Assembly (NCBI GenBank): GCA_033297205.1
Contig: MU859421.1
Span: 1 to 19,099, forward strand
Origin: Pseudoneurospora amorphoporcata
Taxonomy: Eukaryota > Ascomycota > Sordariomycetes > Sordariales > Sordariaceae
Direction: 5' to 3'
Length of the DNA: 19,099 bases
The notes beneath the pieces are model-generated. The model was not told the origin of the DNA and ran no database searches. It saw only the letters and a program-made list of their open reading frames with translations. Within the stretch, counting starts at the first letter, position 1. The number at the start of each line of letters is the position of its first letter. A program made the position numbers and the translations under genes. This document shows, one piece after another, positions 8,039-17,751 of this stretch.

Positions 8039-9180
8039 ATGAAGTTTCTTCTCACCGTCGCTGCCCTCACCGGCGCTGCCCTTACCGTGGTGATCTCCCT
8101 AGGATTGTTTGCGGTTCCCGAAAGTCCGAGGTGGTTGATGATGAAAGGGAAGGAGGACCAGGCGACTAAGAGTCTAAGGTAGTATCGGCCATATATAGAT
8201 CAGATGGTGGAGGAGGAGATTAAGGATATTCAGCTGGCACTGGCGGCGGAGGGGGAGATGCTCAAGGGGGCGAGTGTGTGGGATATGTTTAGGGATCCGG
8301 TGGATAGGAGGAGGACGATCTTGGCGGTTTGTGGGTTGACGGTACAGGGAGCGTCGGGGGCGATGTACATGATTGGTATGATGTTCTTCGAGTAATGATG
8401 TTGAGAGGGATGATGGCTAACCAGGGTAATAGTATACGGCATTTACTTCTTCAAGATGGCTGATATCGGCAAGCCGTTTGAGAACCACGTCATGTTGACC
8501 TCCCTCGGCCTGGTAGCAATTCTCGTCAACTCGGCCATGACCACGCACTTTGGCCGTCGGAGAGTCTTCCTCATCAGCGGTCTGATCCTCTACGGCGTCG
8601 CCCAACTCCTCACAGCCGTCGTGTACCTATACCGTCAAGCCGGGCACCAAGTCCACGGGTCAAGCCATTGTCGCTCTGGCTGTCATCTACATCCTGGGAT
8701 ATAACGGCATGGTCGCGACGTACGCATGGATCTCTAGCGGGGAACTCCCCTCGCAAAGACTGCGGTCGTACACGTTCGGTCTGGCGACGGCGATCGGCTT
8801 CTTTGCGGCTTGGTTGACGAATTTTACGGCGCCGTATTTTATCAACCCGGAGTCGATCATGAGTTGAGGAGCCAAGTATGGGTATATCTGGACACTATCG
8901 TATTGGATTTCTGAGTGAGTGTTCTGTTGATTAACCGGTTTGTGGACGATTCGCTAACATGGAAGAATGCAGTCTCTGAGTGTATTTCTACCTGCCTGAA
9001 GTCAAGGGCCGTACACTGGAGGAGATTGATCAGATGTTCGAGGCGCGGTTGCCGGCGAGGAAGTTCCGCAAGTATGTGTGTGTTGGTCGCGGCGGTGTTG
9101 CAAACGAGTCGGACAGTGTTGATTCGAAGAAGGGTGAGGAGGTGATGCATGCTGAAGAGGTAAAGCGGGAGTTCAGTTAG
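8039..9180 (+). pseudogene. MFS sugar transporter pseudogene with a signal-peptide-like 5' fusion
   Basis: The ATG at 8039 encodes a secretory-type leader (MKFLLTVAALTGAALT). It joins in frame to the middle of a sugar-porter MFS protein at VVISLGLFAVPESPRWLMMKG, so helices 1-5 are missing. Later family landmarks are DMFRDPVDRRRTILAVCG, FGRRRVFLISG, YNGMVATYAW, GELPSQRLRSYTFG and LPEVKGRTLEEIDQMFEARLP. Two introns keep good signals: 8376-8432 (GTATGA...GCTAACC...TAG) and 8915-8972 (GTGAGT...GCTAACA...CAG). Lesions are TAG at 8180-8182, a net +1 shift at about 8625-8631 (an apparent extra CTAT), TGA at 8865-8867 where SWGAKYGY is expected, and TGA at 8977-8979 where LWVYFYLPE is expected. The relatives are fungal proton-coupled hexose or alpha-glucoside permeases of the plasma membrane. 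This copy cannot make a full transporter. Confidence 0.85.
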
Positions 9181-9792
9181 TTGCTTAGGTAACAATGGAT
9201 GGGTGAAAACAGAAACAAGAGCAGGTCCCCTGATGGGCGCTCGGTCAATCGCCGTGGGTTGCGACTGCCGATGTCACCAGTTCCCTTGTGTAAAATCGGT
9301 AATTTCCCACCCAGTGAACCGAAGAGGGAGAACGAATGGAAGGAGCGGAAGAGCAAGATGCACAGGGAAAGTTCAAAGCAATCTCTCGCCTCCTAAACGG
9401 GAGTAAGCACAACATTCAAAGGATCCTTCAACCACAAGTTCCACCCCAACATATCCTTAGACATTGCTTCATATAAGTAGCAATAATTTTGGAACCGAGT
9501 TTATTCTCACAGGCATTCAGAGTGATCACACGAGCTGCAAAATCGGGAACGCCTTCTTCCTCTCCCCTAGTTCAACCATGCCCTCTTTGGCCTCCTCCCA
9601 ATCGTCTGACCAGCAGCTACGCCCAATGGCATGGAATGCGCCCATGCGACGATAAGTTGGCACTCCCTCTCGAATGCCCAGTGACTCCACCAACAAGCCG
9701 TGTATGCCGCCATACGAAACGAACACCCGTATGGGGAGAAGTTTCAGGTCTTGATGCTTGACCGACTCGGGCATTGGTCGGTCGTAATACAT
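9181..9792. other. Convergent intergenic region between the transporter pseudogene and the HET gene
   Basis: These 612 nt lie between two converging 3' ends. Open frames of 60-90 codons are present on both strands but show no domains. A minus-strand frame (9792-9526) directly follows the HET stop and could be mistaken for a continuation, but no splice signal was found to join them. No terminator-like or repeat structure stood out. Confidence 0.4.
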
Positions 9793-11838
9793 TTATATAT
9801 GGAATTGGTAAGCCCGCTCGCCGTCAGGTGCTATAAATGCTTCCTGCCCCATACTCGGATTGCCATCAATGACCCATTTCCGAGCGACTCTCTCGGGGTT
9901 GAACTTTGCGTCTACCCGACCACGCAAAACTATTCGAGAGCAAGTCTCAAAGGCCGTATAGGTAGCTTCCGGACCCAGTGATTGGCCCGGCTGTATGGAC
10001 TCAATATGGACCAGGTCGTCAACGCGGACGTTTTCGCCGCCAAGAGGGGCCAAGAAGCGGATATTGGTAGCACATGACGCCCAGGACCGAGATGGAAAGA
10101 TCTCAAGGAGCTCCTTAGCGCGGGCAACCATTTGAGAATCGCTCTGGTTGATAGCACCATGCCGTCGCCAGAGGAGGTGCCTGACCAGACATGTCTTCCA
10201 AAGCCCAGCGATGCACCAGTCTGGCTCCAGCTCTTTGTTGAAGAATGCCGCCATTCGGTTGAGGATGCCCCTGAGAGCAGCCAGTCTGTCCATTTGCTTG
10301 GTTACCTCCGTCCCGGAGTATATCATTGCGATCTCTTCCCAAACCTCATCCGGACTTCTCGCGGCTGTGTTCCCATCGGTGGAACGGAACTTCCAGATAG
10401 ATGTGTGTTGCCTTTCGGCATGCATCAACGTATCGCGCTTGAGACCTGAAGAACTACGACAGATCCAAGACGGAAAGGACTCAGTCGCCATGTTTCTTTG
10501 ACACTGCCAGATGAGCTGCTCGCCCAAATAGACATTTCGGATAGGCAAAACCTTCTCTTGGAGACACCATCCTCTCTTGAACAAGGGTGCAAGATACACA
10601 AAGCTGTTTGCGCCATATCCCTCAAAGCAGGCCCAGTGCTCATACAACTCCTCGCCATTTTCAGGATTGGTCGAAAGGCGACGGGATAGAATGCACGGGG
10701 AGATGCCGAGGGGATCCCTTCCAACTTGTAAGCCCAGTGCTCGTTCACCAAACATCGCCGATAGGTTCAGGACCCCGTGAGTGTAAATCTGGTCCATCAT
10801 GGATGACTGTTCGTTCCAGTCCGTCGGTGAGTCTTGAATGATGCAAAGAGAATCGATCCAGACATAGCGGACTCCAAAGGCACGAGCGAATGCAGCAGCG
10901 TCCTTGTAGACTTGAGGCAATGTGTCGGTCGGGATCAGGTCTTGGTACCTGGCTTTGTTGTAGCTCTTCATGCTGGTAAGTTCTGTTTCGGCGGTCCAAC
11001 GGTAGCTGAGAGTGATGTATGTGATGCCACCTGTCCCACTGAGGAGCGATTCTCCATCAACCAGTCGCAAAAAGGGGCATTTGTCAGTTCCGACATCGAC
11101 AAGGCGGATCTTACGCTGGTAGTCGTATGTTTCCATAAGTGTCGGTTTCCAGTTGGAGCATTCATCATGACTCTCAAGGCATTCCATTAGCCACCTCCGT
11201 ACTTGTGCAAAAGCAGACGCGTCGAAGTTGGTGGCCGACGAAGGCTGAACTATCGTAAAAGGACGGCCAGACAAAGAAGGATCCTGCCATGTGTCGAATC
11301 CCGAGTATGTGACCCATGCTGTCCTATCACTGCTATTATCAAGCGGGGTAGGATGAACTCGATGGAAGCGCAAAGGTTGAAACGCGCGTCCACGTCTTCT
11401 GCCAAGGGATGCAAAGTTGGCTGCAAATTCTCTACCAAAGGTGTTTTGGTATGTCCTGATGGAGGGGATATACAGCCTCATTGGAAACTCTTTAGCATCC
11501 CATTCCCTCTCCAGCGTACACTCAAGTTGGATGTCCTTGTGGACATGGTACCACTGGGAATACCCCTGGCGCTTCCCAACGATAAAATCGAGCGGAAGCA
11601 GAGAATCTAGGAAAACTCGGCACAGGTGGCACCCAGCCTCGGCTGATTCGTGGAGGTCGCGGATGGTGAAGTCGCGCAGGTGCCAGCGCGGGTCACCCTC
11701 GTCCGTTAGCCTGGCGCCTTCCTGGTTGCAGAACCACGGCCCTTCAGTAGGGAACACGCCTTGACATGCGTCACATAGATTGTTGAGTTGTCGGGAGGCG
11801 TAGCGGGAGGTCATGGTCGGATCGTCCGGGGAGGCCAT
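9793..11838 (-). CDS. HET-domain (heterokaryon incompatibility) protein
   Basis: A single intronless frame encodes 681 residues. The HET domain (about residues 272-430) shows its three classic blocks: YITLSYRW (274-281), the region around FGVRYVWIDSLCIIQDSPTDW (321-341) continuing to YTHGVLNLSA, and RGWCLQEKVLPIRNVYLGEQLIWQC (422-446). The N-terminal part has the cysteine pairs common in this family, LCDACQ (21-26) and SAEAGCHLCRVF (65-76). The C-terminal 230 residues have no recognised domain, and there are no WD40, ankyrin or NACHT sensor modules. HET domains trigger programmed cell death on non-self fusion between hyphae. They are toxic effector modules usually activated by partner variation. 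No obvious partner gene is adjacent. A second in-frame ATG at codon 9 is an alternative start. The frame is intact, unlike the neighbouring transporter. Confidence 0.92.
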   Translation of the reverse strand: MASPDDPTMTSRYASRQLNNLCDACQGVFPTEGPWFCNQEGARLTDEGDPRWHLRDFTIRDLHESAEAGCHLCRVFLDSLLPLDFIVGKRQGYSQWYHVHKDIQLECTLEREWDAKEFPMRLYIPSIRTYQNTFGREFAANFASLGRRRGRAFQPLRFHRVHPTPLDNSSDRTAWVTYSGFDTWQDPSLSGRPFTIVQPSSATNFDASAFAQVRRWLMECLESHDECSNWKPTLMETYDYQRKIRLVDVGTDKCPFLRLVDGESLLSGTGGITYITLSYRWTAETELTSMKSYNKARYQDLIPTDTLPQVYKDAAAFARAFGVRYVWIDSLCIIQDSPTDWNEQSSMMDQIYTHGVLNLSAMFGERALGLQVGRDPLGISPCILSRRLSTNPENGEELYEHWACFEGYGANSFVYLAPLFKRGWCLQEKVLPIRNVYLGEQLIWQCQRNMATESFPSWICRSSSGLKRDTLMHAERQHTSIWKFRSTDGNTAARSPDEVWEEIAMIYSGTEVTKQMDRLAALRGILNRMAAFFNKELEPDWCIAGLWKTCLVRHLLWRRHGAINQSDSQMVARAKELLEIFPSRSWASCATNIRFLAPLGGENVRVDDLVHIESIQPGQSLGPEATYTAFETCSRIVLRGRVDAKFNPERVARKWVIDGNPSMGQEAFIAPDGERAYQFHI

Positions 11839-12525
11839 GTTGTTGGGGCCGCGGGGACGAGATGAGACACGTCTGGCTTTGTGAGGATTGGAAGAAGATG
11901 GATCAAAACCCTAGGGTTCTTCCAATGTCAACTTTTGAATGCGAGGGTGCTAAAAGCTCTCGGGCGTTCCATGTTTGTAAAGAGTTGGGCAATTACCGTA
12001 GGCAGCAAGCAGCCGCCTCAAACGGGTTAGCCAAGTATAACCCTAACCCCGTGAGGGAGGAAAGATGAAGATTTGGAACTTACCATGATGATGAATACAT
12101 CGATGCAGAAAAGATGCAACCACAAGCGATGAGGAGGGACTGATGAGTTGTTGGAGGATGAAAGTCGATGTAGAGAAGAAGAAATTTGTGCGACCCAAAA
12201 ACTCGAGCGGCACGCCACACACTTGCCGCTTCCATGGCACCTCTCTTCCTATCATCGCGCCTACCATCAAACAAACCTTGGTTCACCATCGCTTATGTCA
12301 ACCTTGCAAGTTCCTTCCCACCAGCCAACATTGACTTCACCAACATACCAAGGAAAACATGCCCGGGCCAATCCATAACACCCTGCCTCGATTACCCCAT
12401 GTCAAGAGAGAACCTGAGCAAGTTAAGCTTGTGCCAACCTCGATGGACTCCCTGAGCATAGGTAGGTAGGTCGCCCGAATGAAGACATACGAACAACCAA
12501 AGTTCATGTTAGGTCTATTGTACAG

Positions 12526-12567
<42 letters not shown>

Positions 12568-12936
12568 TTATACAAGGCGGCGGGTGTGCTTGGTCTGTCC
12601 GCTGACTTGGCGGAATCCGTCGTGACCCCAGCTCCAATGGCAGCAGAGCGACGTCCCTCTCTCCCTCTCTTGGATCGGGTCCTAGACCACAGTTCCCAGG
12701 CGAGCGATACGATACGTGCGCAAAGTTGTCGACTTGATGTAGCAGGTTCTTTCTCAGTGCGCAAGGTGTATGCAAAAAATGGGGTATATTCCGTTGTGGT
12801 AACTGAGTGAGCCTCGCTCCATGTCTCTTCGTCGTCTCGTCCTCTGGCCTCCTCCAGCTCCTTTCCTTCCTTCTCTTCTATGGCTGCACTTCCGTCATCA
12901 TTTCGGATCGATCGGTAGCTTCGAGGAAGGGGTCGT
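11839..12936. other. Intergenic region holding the HET promoter and the MRPL27 3' flank
   Basis: About 1.1 kb without a supported gene. Open frames up to 89 codons on both strands have no domain or coding-like codon pattern. The left part is upstream of the HET gene. It includes duplicated telomere-like words CCCTAGGG and AACCCTAACCCC (12040-12050), too short to be a telomere. The right part, after the (AGT)13 tract, is the downstream flank of the mitoribosomal gene. A minus-strand open stretch there only continues the unspliced MRPL27 frame. Confidence 0.4.
12528..12566. repeat. (AGT)13 microsatellite
   Basis: Thirteen perfect AGT trinucleotides lie about 370 nt downstream of the MRPL27 stop codon. 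On the minus strand they read as (ACT)n, so they may sit beyond or at the end of that gene's 3' UTR. A pure tract of this length is expected to vary in copy number between strains. Confidence 0.95.
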
Positions 12937-13409
12937 TTAGTCAAGACCGTTCTCGGCCTTCCAGCGCGCAAGATAAGTGGCAGGGTTCTTGGGGCCGAGC
13001 TTGTCGCCGGGGAACTGGTCTTGAACGGGGCGTATGGTCTTGGAGACGAAGGGGGTGAGCTGTTATTGTTTCTTTTAGCATTTCGTTTTCCCTGTTTCCT
13101 TGTTTGCCCTTTGGTCCATCCCTCTAATGACCTTCCTCTCCAGCACCATCTCCCCAACCAACCATGCCTCATTCGATTCCCTCCCAATCCAACCCAAAGC
13201 CCGGCGAGACAGCCACTCACCTTGAAGGTAGACAAATCCGGGCACACGTAGGTGCGGACCTTGGCGTAGTCGATCTTGTAGGTACCGTAGCTGGTGTGCG
13301 TACCCATGGAACCGGTGCGGTTACCCTTGTAGAAACCCTTGTTGGTGTCCTTGGTGGTCAGGCGCAGCTTGCGGTACCTAAGACCTTGGAGGATGCGGGT
13401 TGGCTGCAT
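12937..13409 (-). CDS. MRPL27: Mitochondrial large-subunit ribosomal protein mL41 (MRPL27)
   Basis: Two minus-strand exons, 13409-13221 and 13059-12937, flank a 161-nt intron (donor GTGAGT after TTCAAG, acceptor AATAACAG). Together they encode 103 residues. The first exon has the family core LRLTTKDTNKGFYKGNRTGSMG and then IDYAKVRTYVCPDL. The second begins LTPFVSKTI and ends YLARWKAENGLD. These match the fungal mL41 family (yeast Mrp27 type), a component of the mitochondrial 54S subunit near the central protuberance and exit side. Import is likely to use the basic N-terminus (RILQGLRYRKLRL), as no separate presequence is obvious. Exon 2 reads in a different frame from the unspliced continuation of exon 1, and the match to the family C-terminus decides the splice. 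It shares its 5' flank with UTP14. Confidence 0.9.
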
Positions 13410-14062
13410 GGCGGGCTAGTGTATTGCGCTTTGCGCGGCGACGAGGGAGTGTGTTTGGTGTCGGTGATCGGGTGGTGATGGTTGAGGGTGGATGAGGTGG
13501 GCGCAGAGGGGGAGAAGCTCGGCGCGGTGGATGGATGGTGAGACGGAGACGGGATCCGCTAAAATGCTGAAGATCCGGCGCACGCGACACGGAGACGGAG
13601 ACTCGGACTGAACAACGGACGGCAGCGAGCGACGGGCGACGGGGCTGAATTGGAGAAATCGCATCGAGGAAGCCGGGGCCGCGCCGGTTCGAGGTGGGCC
13701 CTTGTCAAGACTTTTGGAGCTTAATCGACCAATGATGGGGCGTGCTCAGGTGCAGGCACCCTGTAACCTGCCGCGGCCCCGCAAATATGGTGGGTGTTGG
13801 ACCCTCACCGCCCAAAAATTATCGATTACAGAGAGCGGCAGAAAAAGTTTCGGGGGGAGCTGTTCACTAGGTGGCAGTTGAAACTTGGGAGATTGTTGAA
13901 GGGGACCACTTCAACCTACAGCGACCCGTGCAGGCAAAAGTTGGAAATTACATCCAATCCACCCAACGACAATTTCACCATCCACTTTTGCTTGTACCGA
14001 CCTCCAATTCGACTGAATTACCTTCCGATCCTCATTCAGTCAACCCCAACACAGTCAACAAA
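13410..14062. promoter_or_regulatory. Shared divergent promoter region of MRPL27 and UTP14
   Basis: These 653 nt separate two start codons facing away from each other. A CCAAT pentamer lies at 13729-13733 in TTAATCGACCAATGATG, and an A-rich block AAAAATTATCGATTAC at about 13814-13829. The UTP14 leader is C/A-rich and ends CAACAAAATG, a good fungal start context. The UTP14 frame is open upstream to 13871, but I take the ATG at 14063 because MPGRQAHGRS matches the family start. The middle part (13500-13680) is GC-rich with no coding signal. Confidence 0.5.
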
Positions 14063-16915
14063 ATGCCCGGCCGTCAAGCCCACGGCAGGTCTCTAATGCC
14101 CAAAGCGGGCGGAGGGCGTCCCAAGCACAGAGTCAACAACAAGGCCGCCGACAAGAAGTCCCGAGACAACGTTCTTGACGCCTTCGCTATCGCCGCCGAA
14201 CAAATCCCCCAGAAGAAAGCCAAGGGCGTCCGCACACGAGACCTTGACGAGCCCGAAGAGCGCCCCCAAAAGAGATCGCGAAACGACGACGATGAGGACG
14301 ACGAAGACGACGATGAGCATGATTTCGAGGATGCCAGGCCACAGAAGAAGGCCAAGAACAGCAACGACTTCGAAGGCTTCTCCGACGGCGGCGAGGAGGA
14401 CAGCGACGGCGAGGAGTGGCACGTTGGTGTAGGCGCTGATGACGAGGACTCGGAACTCGACTCCGATGAGGCCTTTGGCGAGAGTGACGAGGAGAAGTTC
14501 GATGGATATGCTTTCAGCGGGAGCAACGCGAAGAAGAACAAGAAGAAGGCAAAGAAGGGTGGAGACGACAGTGATGAGGAAGAGGAGGAGGAAGATGAGG
14601 ACGATGATATGGAGTCGCTCGGTTCTGATGCCATTGATCTCGCCACAGCACTAGATCAGTTCGAGGAGAGTGACGAGGAGGAGGAGGAGGAGGGCGAAGA
14701 GGAATCAGGATCCGAAGACGATGCGGACAGCGAATCGAGCGAAAGCGAAGACAGCGACGACGACATGGAGGACCCTTCCAAGCTCGACAACCTTCAAAAG
14801 ATGATCTCCGGGTTCGCGGGCGATGATGAGGAAGAGCAGTCAGGCTCGAAACCAACAAACAAACTCAGTCTCTCAGATCTCGGCCTCTTTGGCGTCCAGG
14901 ACCCCCACATGAAGAAGTCTCTCAAGCTCATGAACAAGGAGGAAAAGGCCGCCAAGCCTGGCCAGTCCAAGAAGCTCGACATCCCCCTCGCCAAGAGGCA
15001 ACAAGACAAGCTCCTCCGCTCTGCCGCCTACGAAAAGACCTCCGAGACGCTCGAGCGCTGGATCGACACCGTCAAGCACAATCGCCGCGCCGATCACCTT
15101 GTCTTCCCCCTTGCGCAAAATGCCCACGACGCCGGCCTCGACAGCCAAGAACTCCTTCCCGTGACCAAGGCCACTGCGGGTACCGAACTCGAACAGACCA
15201 TCCTGGCCATCATGGAGGAGTCTGGTCTTGGCCCCACCAACAAGCCCAAGAAGGAGGACCAAGATAACGTCGAGGAGATTGCTGCCCGCAAGGGCCTCTC
15301 CGCCGCCGAGATGCAGGAACTCACCCGCCAAAAGCGCCGCGAGCGTGAGCTCTTCTCGCGCGAGCAGGCCCGCCAGAAGCGCATCAAGAAGATCAAGTCC
15401 AAGGCGTACCGTCGCATTCACCGCAAGGAGTTGCTCCACGACGAGCAGGAGATGCATGATGCCATGGTTGAGGCGGGCGAGATCGATTCCGATGAGGAGC
15501 GCGAGGCTCTCGACAGGAGGCGAGCCCTCGAGCGTGTCGGCACTCGCCACAGGGACAGCAAGTGGGCCAAGCTCGGCAAGAAGGCCGGTCGCGCCGTGTG
15601 GGATGACAACTTCCGTGCTGGCTTGACCGAGGCCGCGAGGTCGAAGGAGGAGCTGCGTCGCCGGATCGAGGGACGCAGGAAGGGTGAGGATTCCGATGAC
15701 AGCGGTTCGGACGATTACTCTGCTGAGTCCGGGGATGAGAAGAACGACAAGAAGCGGTTGCTGGAACAGCTCGAGCACGCTGCCTCCTACGCCGACGGCG
15801 AGCCTGAGTCGGGGCTCATGTCGATGAAGTTCATGCAGCGCGGCGAAGCCCAGAAGAGGAAAGAAAACGAGGAGATGATCGCACAGATCCGCCGAGATCT
15901 CGACTCCGACTACGACTCTGACGGCCCCGAAGAGACGGATATCGGTCGGAGGCAGTTCGGTATGGGCAAGAAGGAGATTTTGCTGCCTGGCCAGCAAGCT
16001 GCCGCTGCTGTTGCTCAGAAGAAGGAGAAGAAAAGCATCACAACGGATATGTCCAACCTCCAAGTAACACCACAACAAGCGGCCACTATCCAAGTCGAGG
16101 ACACATCCCTCGCCGCCTCCGTCGCCGGTGCCTGGTCAAAGGCTCCTCAGGAGGGTCGCAAGAGCAGCAAGAAGGCTGCCAAGGCCACCGTCGGCGAGTT
16201 GGACCTCTCCAACGCCGCCATGCTGGCCTCCAAGCCCAAGGCCAAGGACACCGCCGGCAAGGAGAAGAAGTCGGCTGCTCCCGCTAAGGGCGCCGGTACC
16301 AAGACTTCCGCCATAGTCGACGACTCCTCTTCCTCCGACGACGAAGAAACCATCCATCTCCCCTTTGCCATCCGCGACCAAGAACTCATCAAGCGCGCCT
16401 TCGCAGGCGAAGACGTGGTAGGCGACTTCAACCGCGAAAAGGCTGAAGTGGAGAAGGAGGACGACGACAAGGAGATCGACAACACTTTGCCCGGCTGGGG
16501 GGGTTGGGTCGGTGAAGGAATCTCTAACCGCGAGAAGAAGAGGCATACGGGCCGCTATGTCACCAAGGTGGAGGGTGTGAAGAAGGAGAAGAGAAGGGAT
16601 TTTAAGTTGAAGGGGGTGATTATCAAGGAGGGGAGAGTTAAGAAGGTTTGTTTTCACTCTTTCACATCGTTTTTGATAACATGGAAAAAAAAAAGAGGGA
16701 TATGCTAATATGTGGTGATGAAAAAAAAACAGAACGACCAATACCTCGCCACCTCCCTCCCCCACCCCTTCGAAAGCCAAGCGCAGTACGAGCGCTCGCT
16801 CCGTATCCCCGTTGGACCCGAGTGGACTACCAAGGAGACCTTCCAGGATGCTACCAAGCCGAGGGTCATTCTCAAGCAGGGCATTATTGCTCCTATGTCG
16901 AAGCCTCTTCTCTGA
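14063..16915 (+). CDS. UTP14: U3 snoRNP / small-subunit processome protein UTP14
   Basis: Exon 1 (14063-16645) and exon 2 (16733-16915) join across an 87-nt intron (donor GTTTGT, acceptor AAAACAG) to give 921 residues. The N-terminus is basic. Residues 74-260 hold long Asp/Glu/Ser runs alternating with lysine patches such as KKNKKKAKK (157-165), as expected for nucleolar proteins. The Utp14 core starts around 303 with KLDIPLAKRQQDKLLRSAAYE and ERWIDTVKHNRRADHLVFPL, and continues through KIKSKAYRRIHRKE, a hallmark segment. The C-terminus carries LPGWGGWVGEG and ends GIIAPMSKPLL. In yeast, Utp14 activates the DEAH helicase Dhr1 to release U3 snoRNA during 18S rRNA maturation in the nucleolus. 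The intron length is a multiple of three but it has an in-frame TAA at 16706-16708, so retention would delete the conserved 60-residue C-terminus. Confidence 0.95.
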
Positions 16916-17751
16916 TCGAGATTCAGCCGGTGGGTTGCATTGGTTGGGTTTCTTGTTTTTGGATTTCTTGTTCTTTTACCGCCCTGGCTACATCCTAGGG
17001 CTCAGTTGGGTCGTTTTGTCTTCTTTGCGAAGAGTCTTTGGGTCGCTCATAATCGCATGTTTAGGGATAAAAGGGGGTCATCATGTTATGGTTGTCAAAA
17101 CACAAAAGTTGCATGTTTAGAGGTATTGAGGTACCTGTGCAAGGTCAGATAGGGTAATTGAGGTCGGATTTGATAGATTCGATGTTCCGGTATCTCTACC
17201 TTATGTTCTGATTGGCGAAGCCATGACTGATGGCTAGTTGGCGAGGAACTTGTCGATGTTGACGTGTGATGGTGGAGGTTGTTGATGGAAAGGACGAGCG
17301 ATGGTGGGAAGAGGGCGTACTACTATGTTTGAATTCCGCATCGCACCAAGCTCCTCTCCTCGACATCACCAGCCCTTCATCCTCTGCCCCACTAAACAAC
17401 TCTTCAGCCCCCTTTCCACATGTTGTGGCCGATGGTTAACCCAGAAGGACCTTTTTTAGTTTTGCACATTCATCGGGATGAGGCTGTTTCACCGACATCA
17501 AGCCTCATACAACATCACCAATTGCGTTATCTGAGTTCCTCTTCACTTTACTCTTACAGAGTTGAAGCTGCGATATTCAAGTTCGGTAAGGTACTCGCTC
17601 CTCTCATTCATCATATATACGTCTAACCAAAGAAATCCGCCCTGTATTACTGACCGACGGTGTATAGCAGTATATATCCAAAAAGTCGACGCCAACATCC
17701 ATATCATATAACCATCATATCCCAAATCATAACATCATATACTTCCCGTCA
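16916..17751. other. Convergent intergenic region between UTP14 and the aspartic protease
   Basis: About 835 nt between two converging 3' ends, containing both 3' UTRs. It is T/G-rich after UTP14 and A/T-rich near the protease. Small open frames (60-116 codons) on both strands lack domains and splice support. The longest plus-strand ones are read-through of the UTP14 end in other frames. Nothing else was seen. Confidence 0.45.

Noticed and set aside
9526..9792. A minus-strand 88-codon frame directly after the HET stop as a further exon
   Set aside because: It is in the downstream flank after a clean stop, with no donor/acceptor pair to join it and no family similarity.
12040..12052. Telomere-like words (AACCCTAACCCC) upstream of the HET gene
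   Set aside because: There are only about two units, with no array, so it is not a telomere or a convincing internal telomeric repeat.
12504..13409. A 301-codon uninterrupted minus-strand frame starting at the MRPL27 ATG
   Set aside because: It arises from reading through the 161-nt intron and then exon 2 out of frame. The spliced form restores the conserved mL41 C-terminus, whereas the unspliced tail is low-complexity and ends in poly-Thr from the AGT tract.
13681..13700. GGTTCGAG as a possible tRNA B-box
   Set aside because: There is no matching A-box, cloverleaf or T-arm complement around it.
13871..14062. Extension of UTP14 by 64 codons to an upstream in-frame ATG
   Set aside because: The upstream part has no family resemblance and looks like leader sequence. 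The ATG at 14063 has a good CAACAAA context and the expected MPGRQAHGRS start.
14873..16093. A 406-codon minus-strand ORF opposite UTP14
   Set aside because: It is an antisense shadow of a GC-rich, codon-biased gene, with leucine-rich composition typical of reverse-strand reads and no domain.
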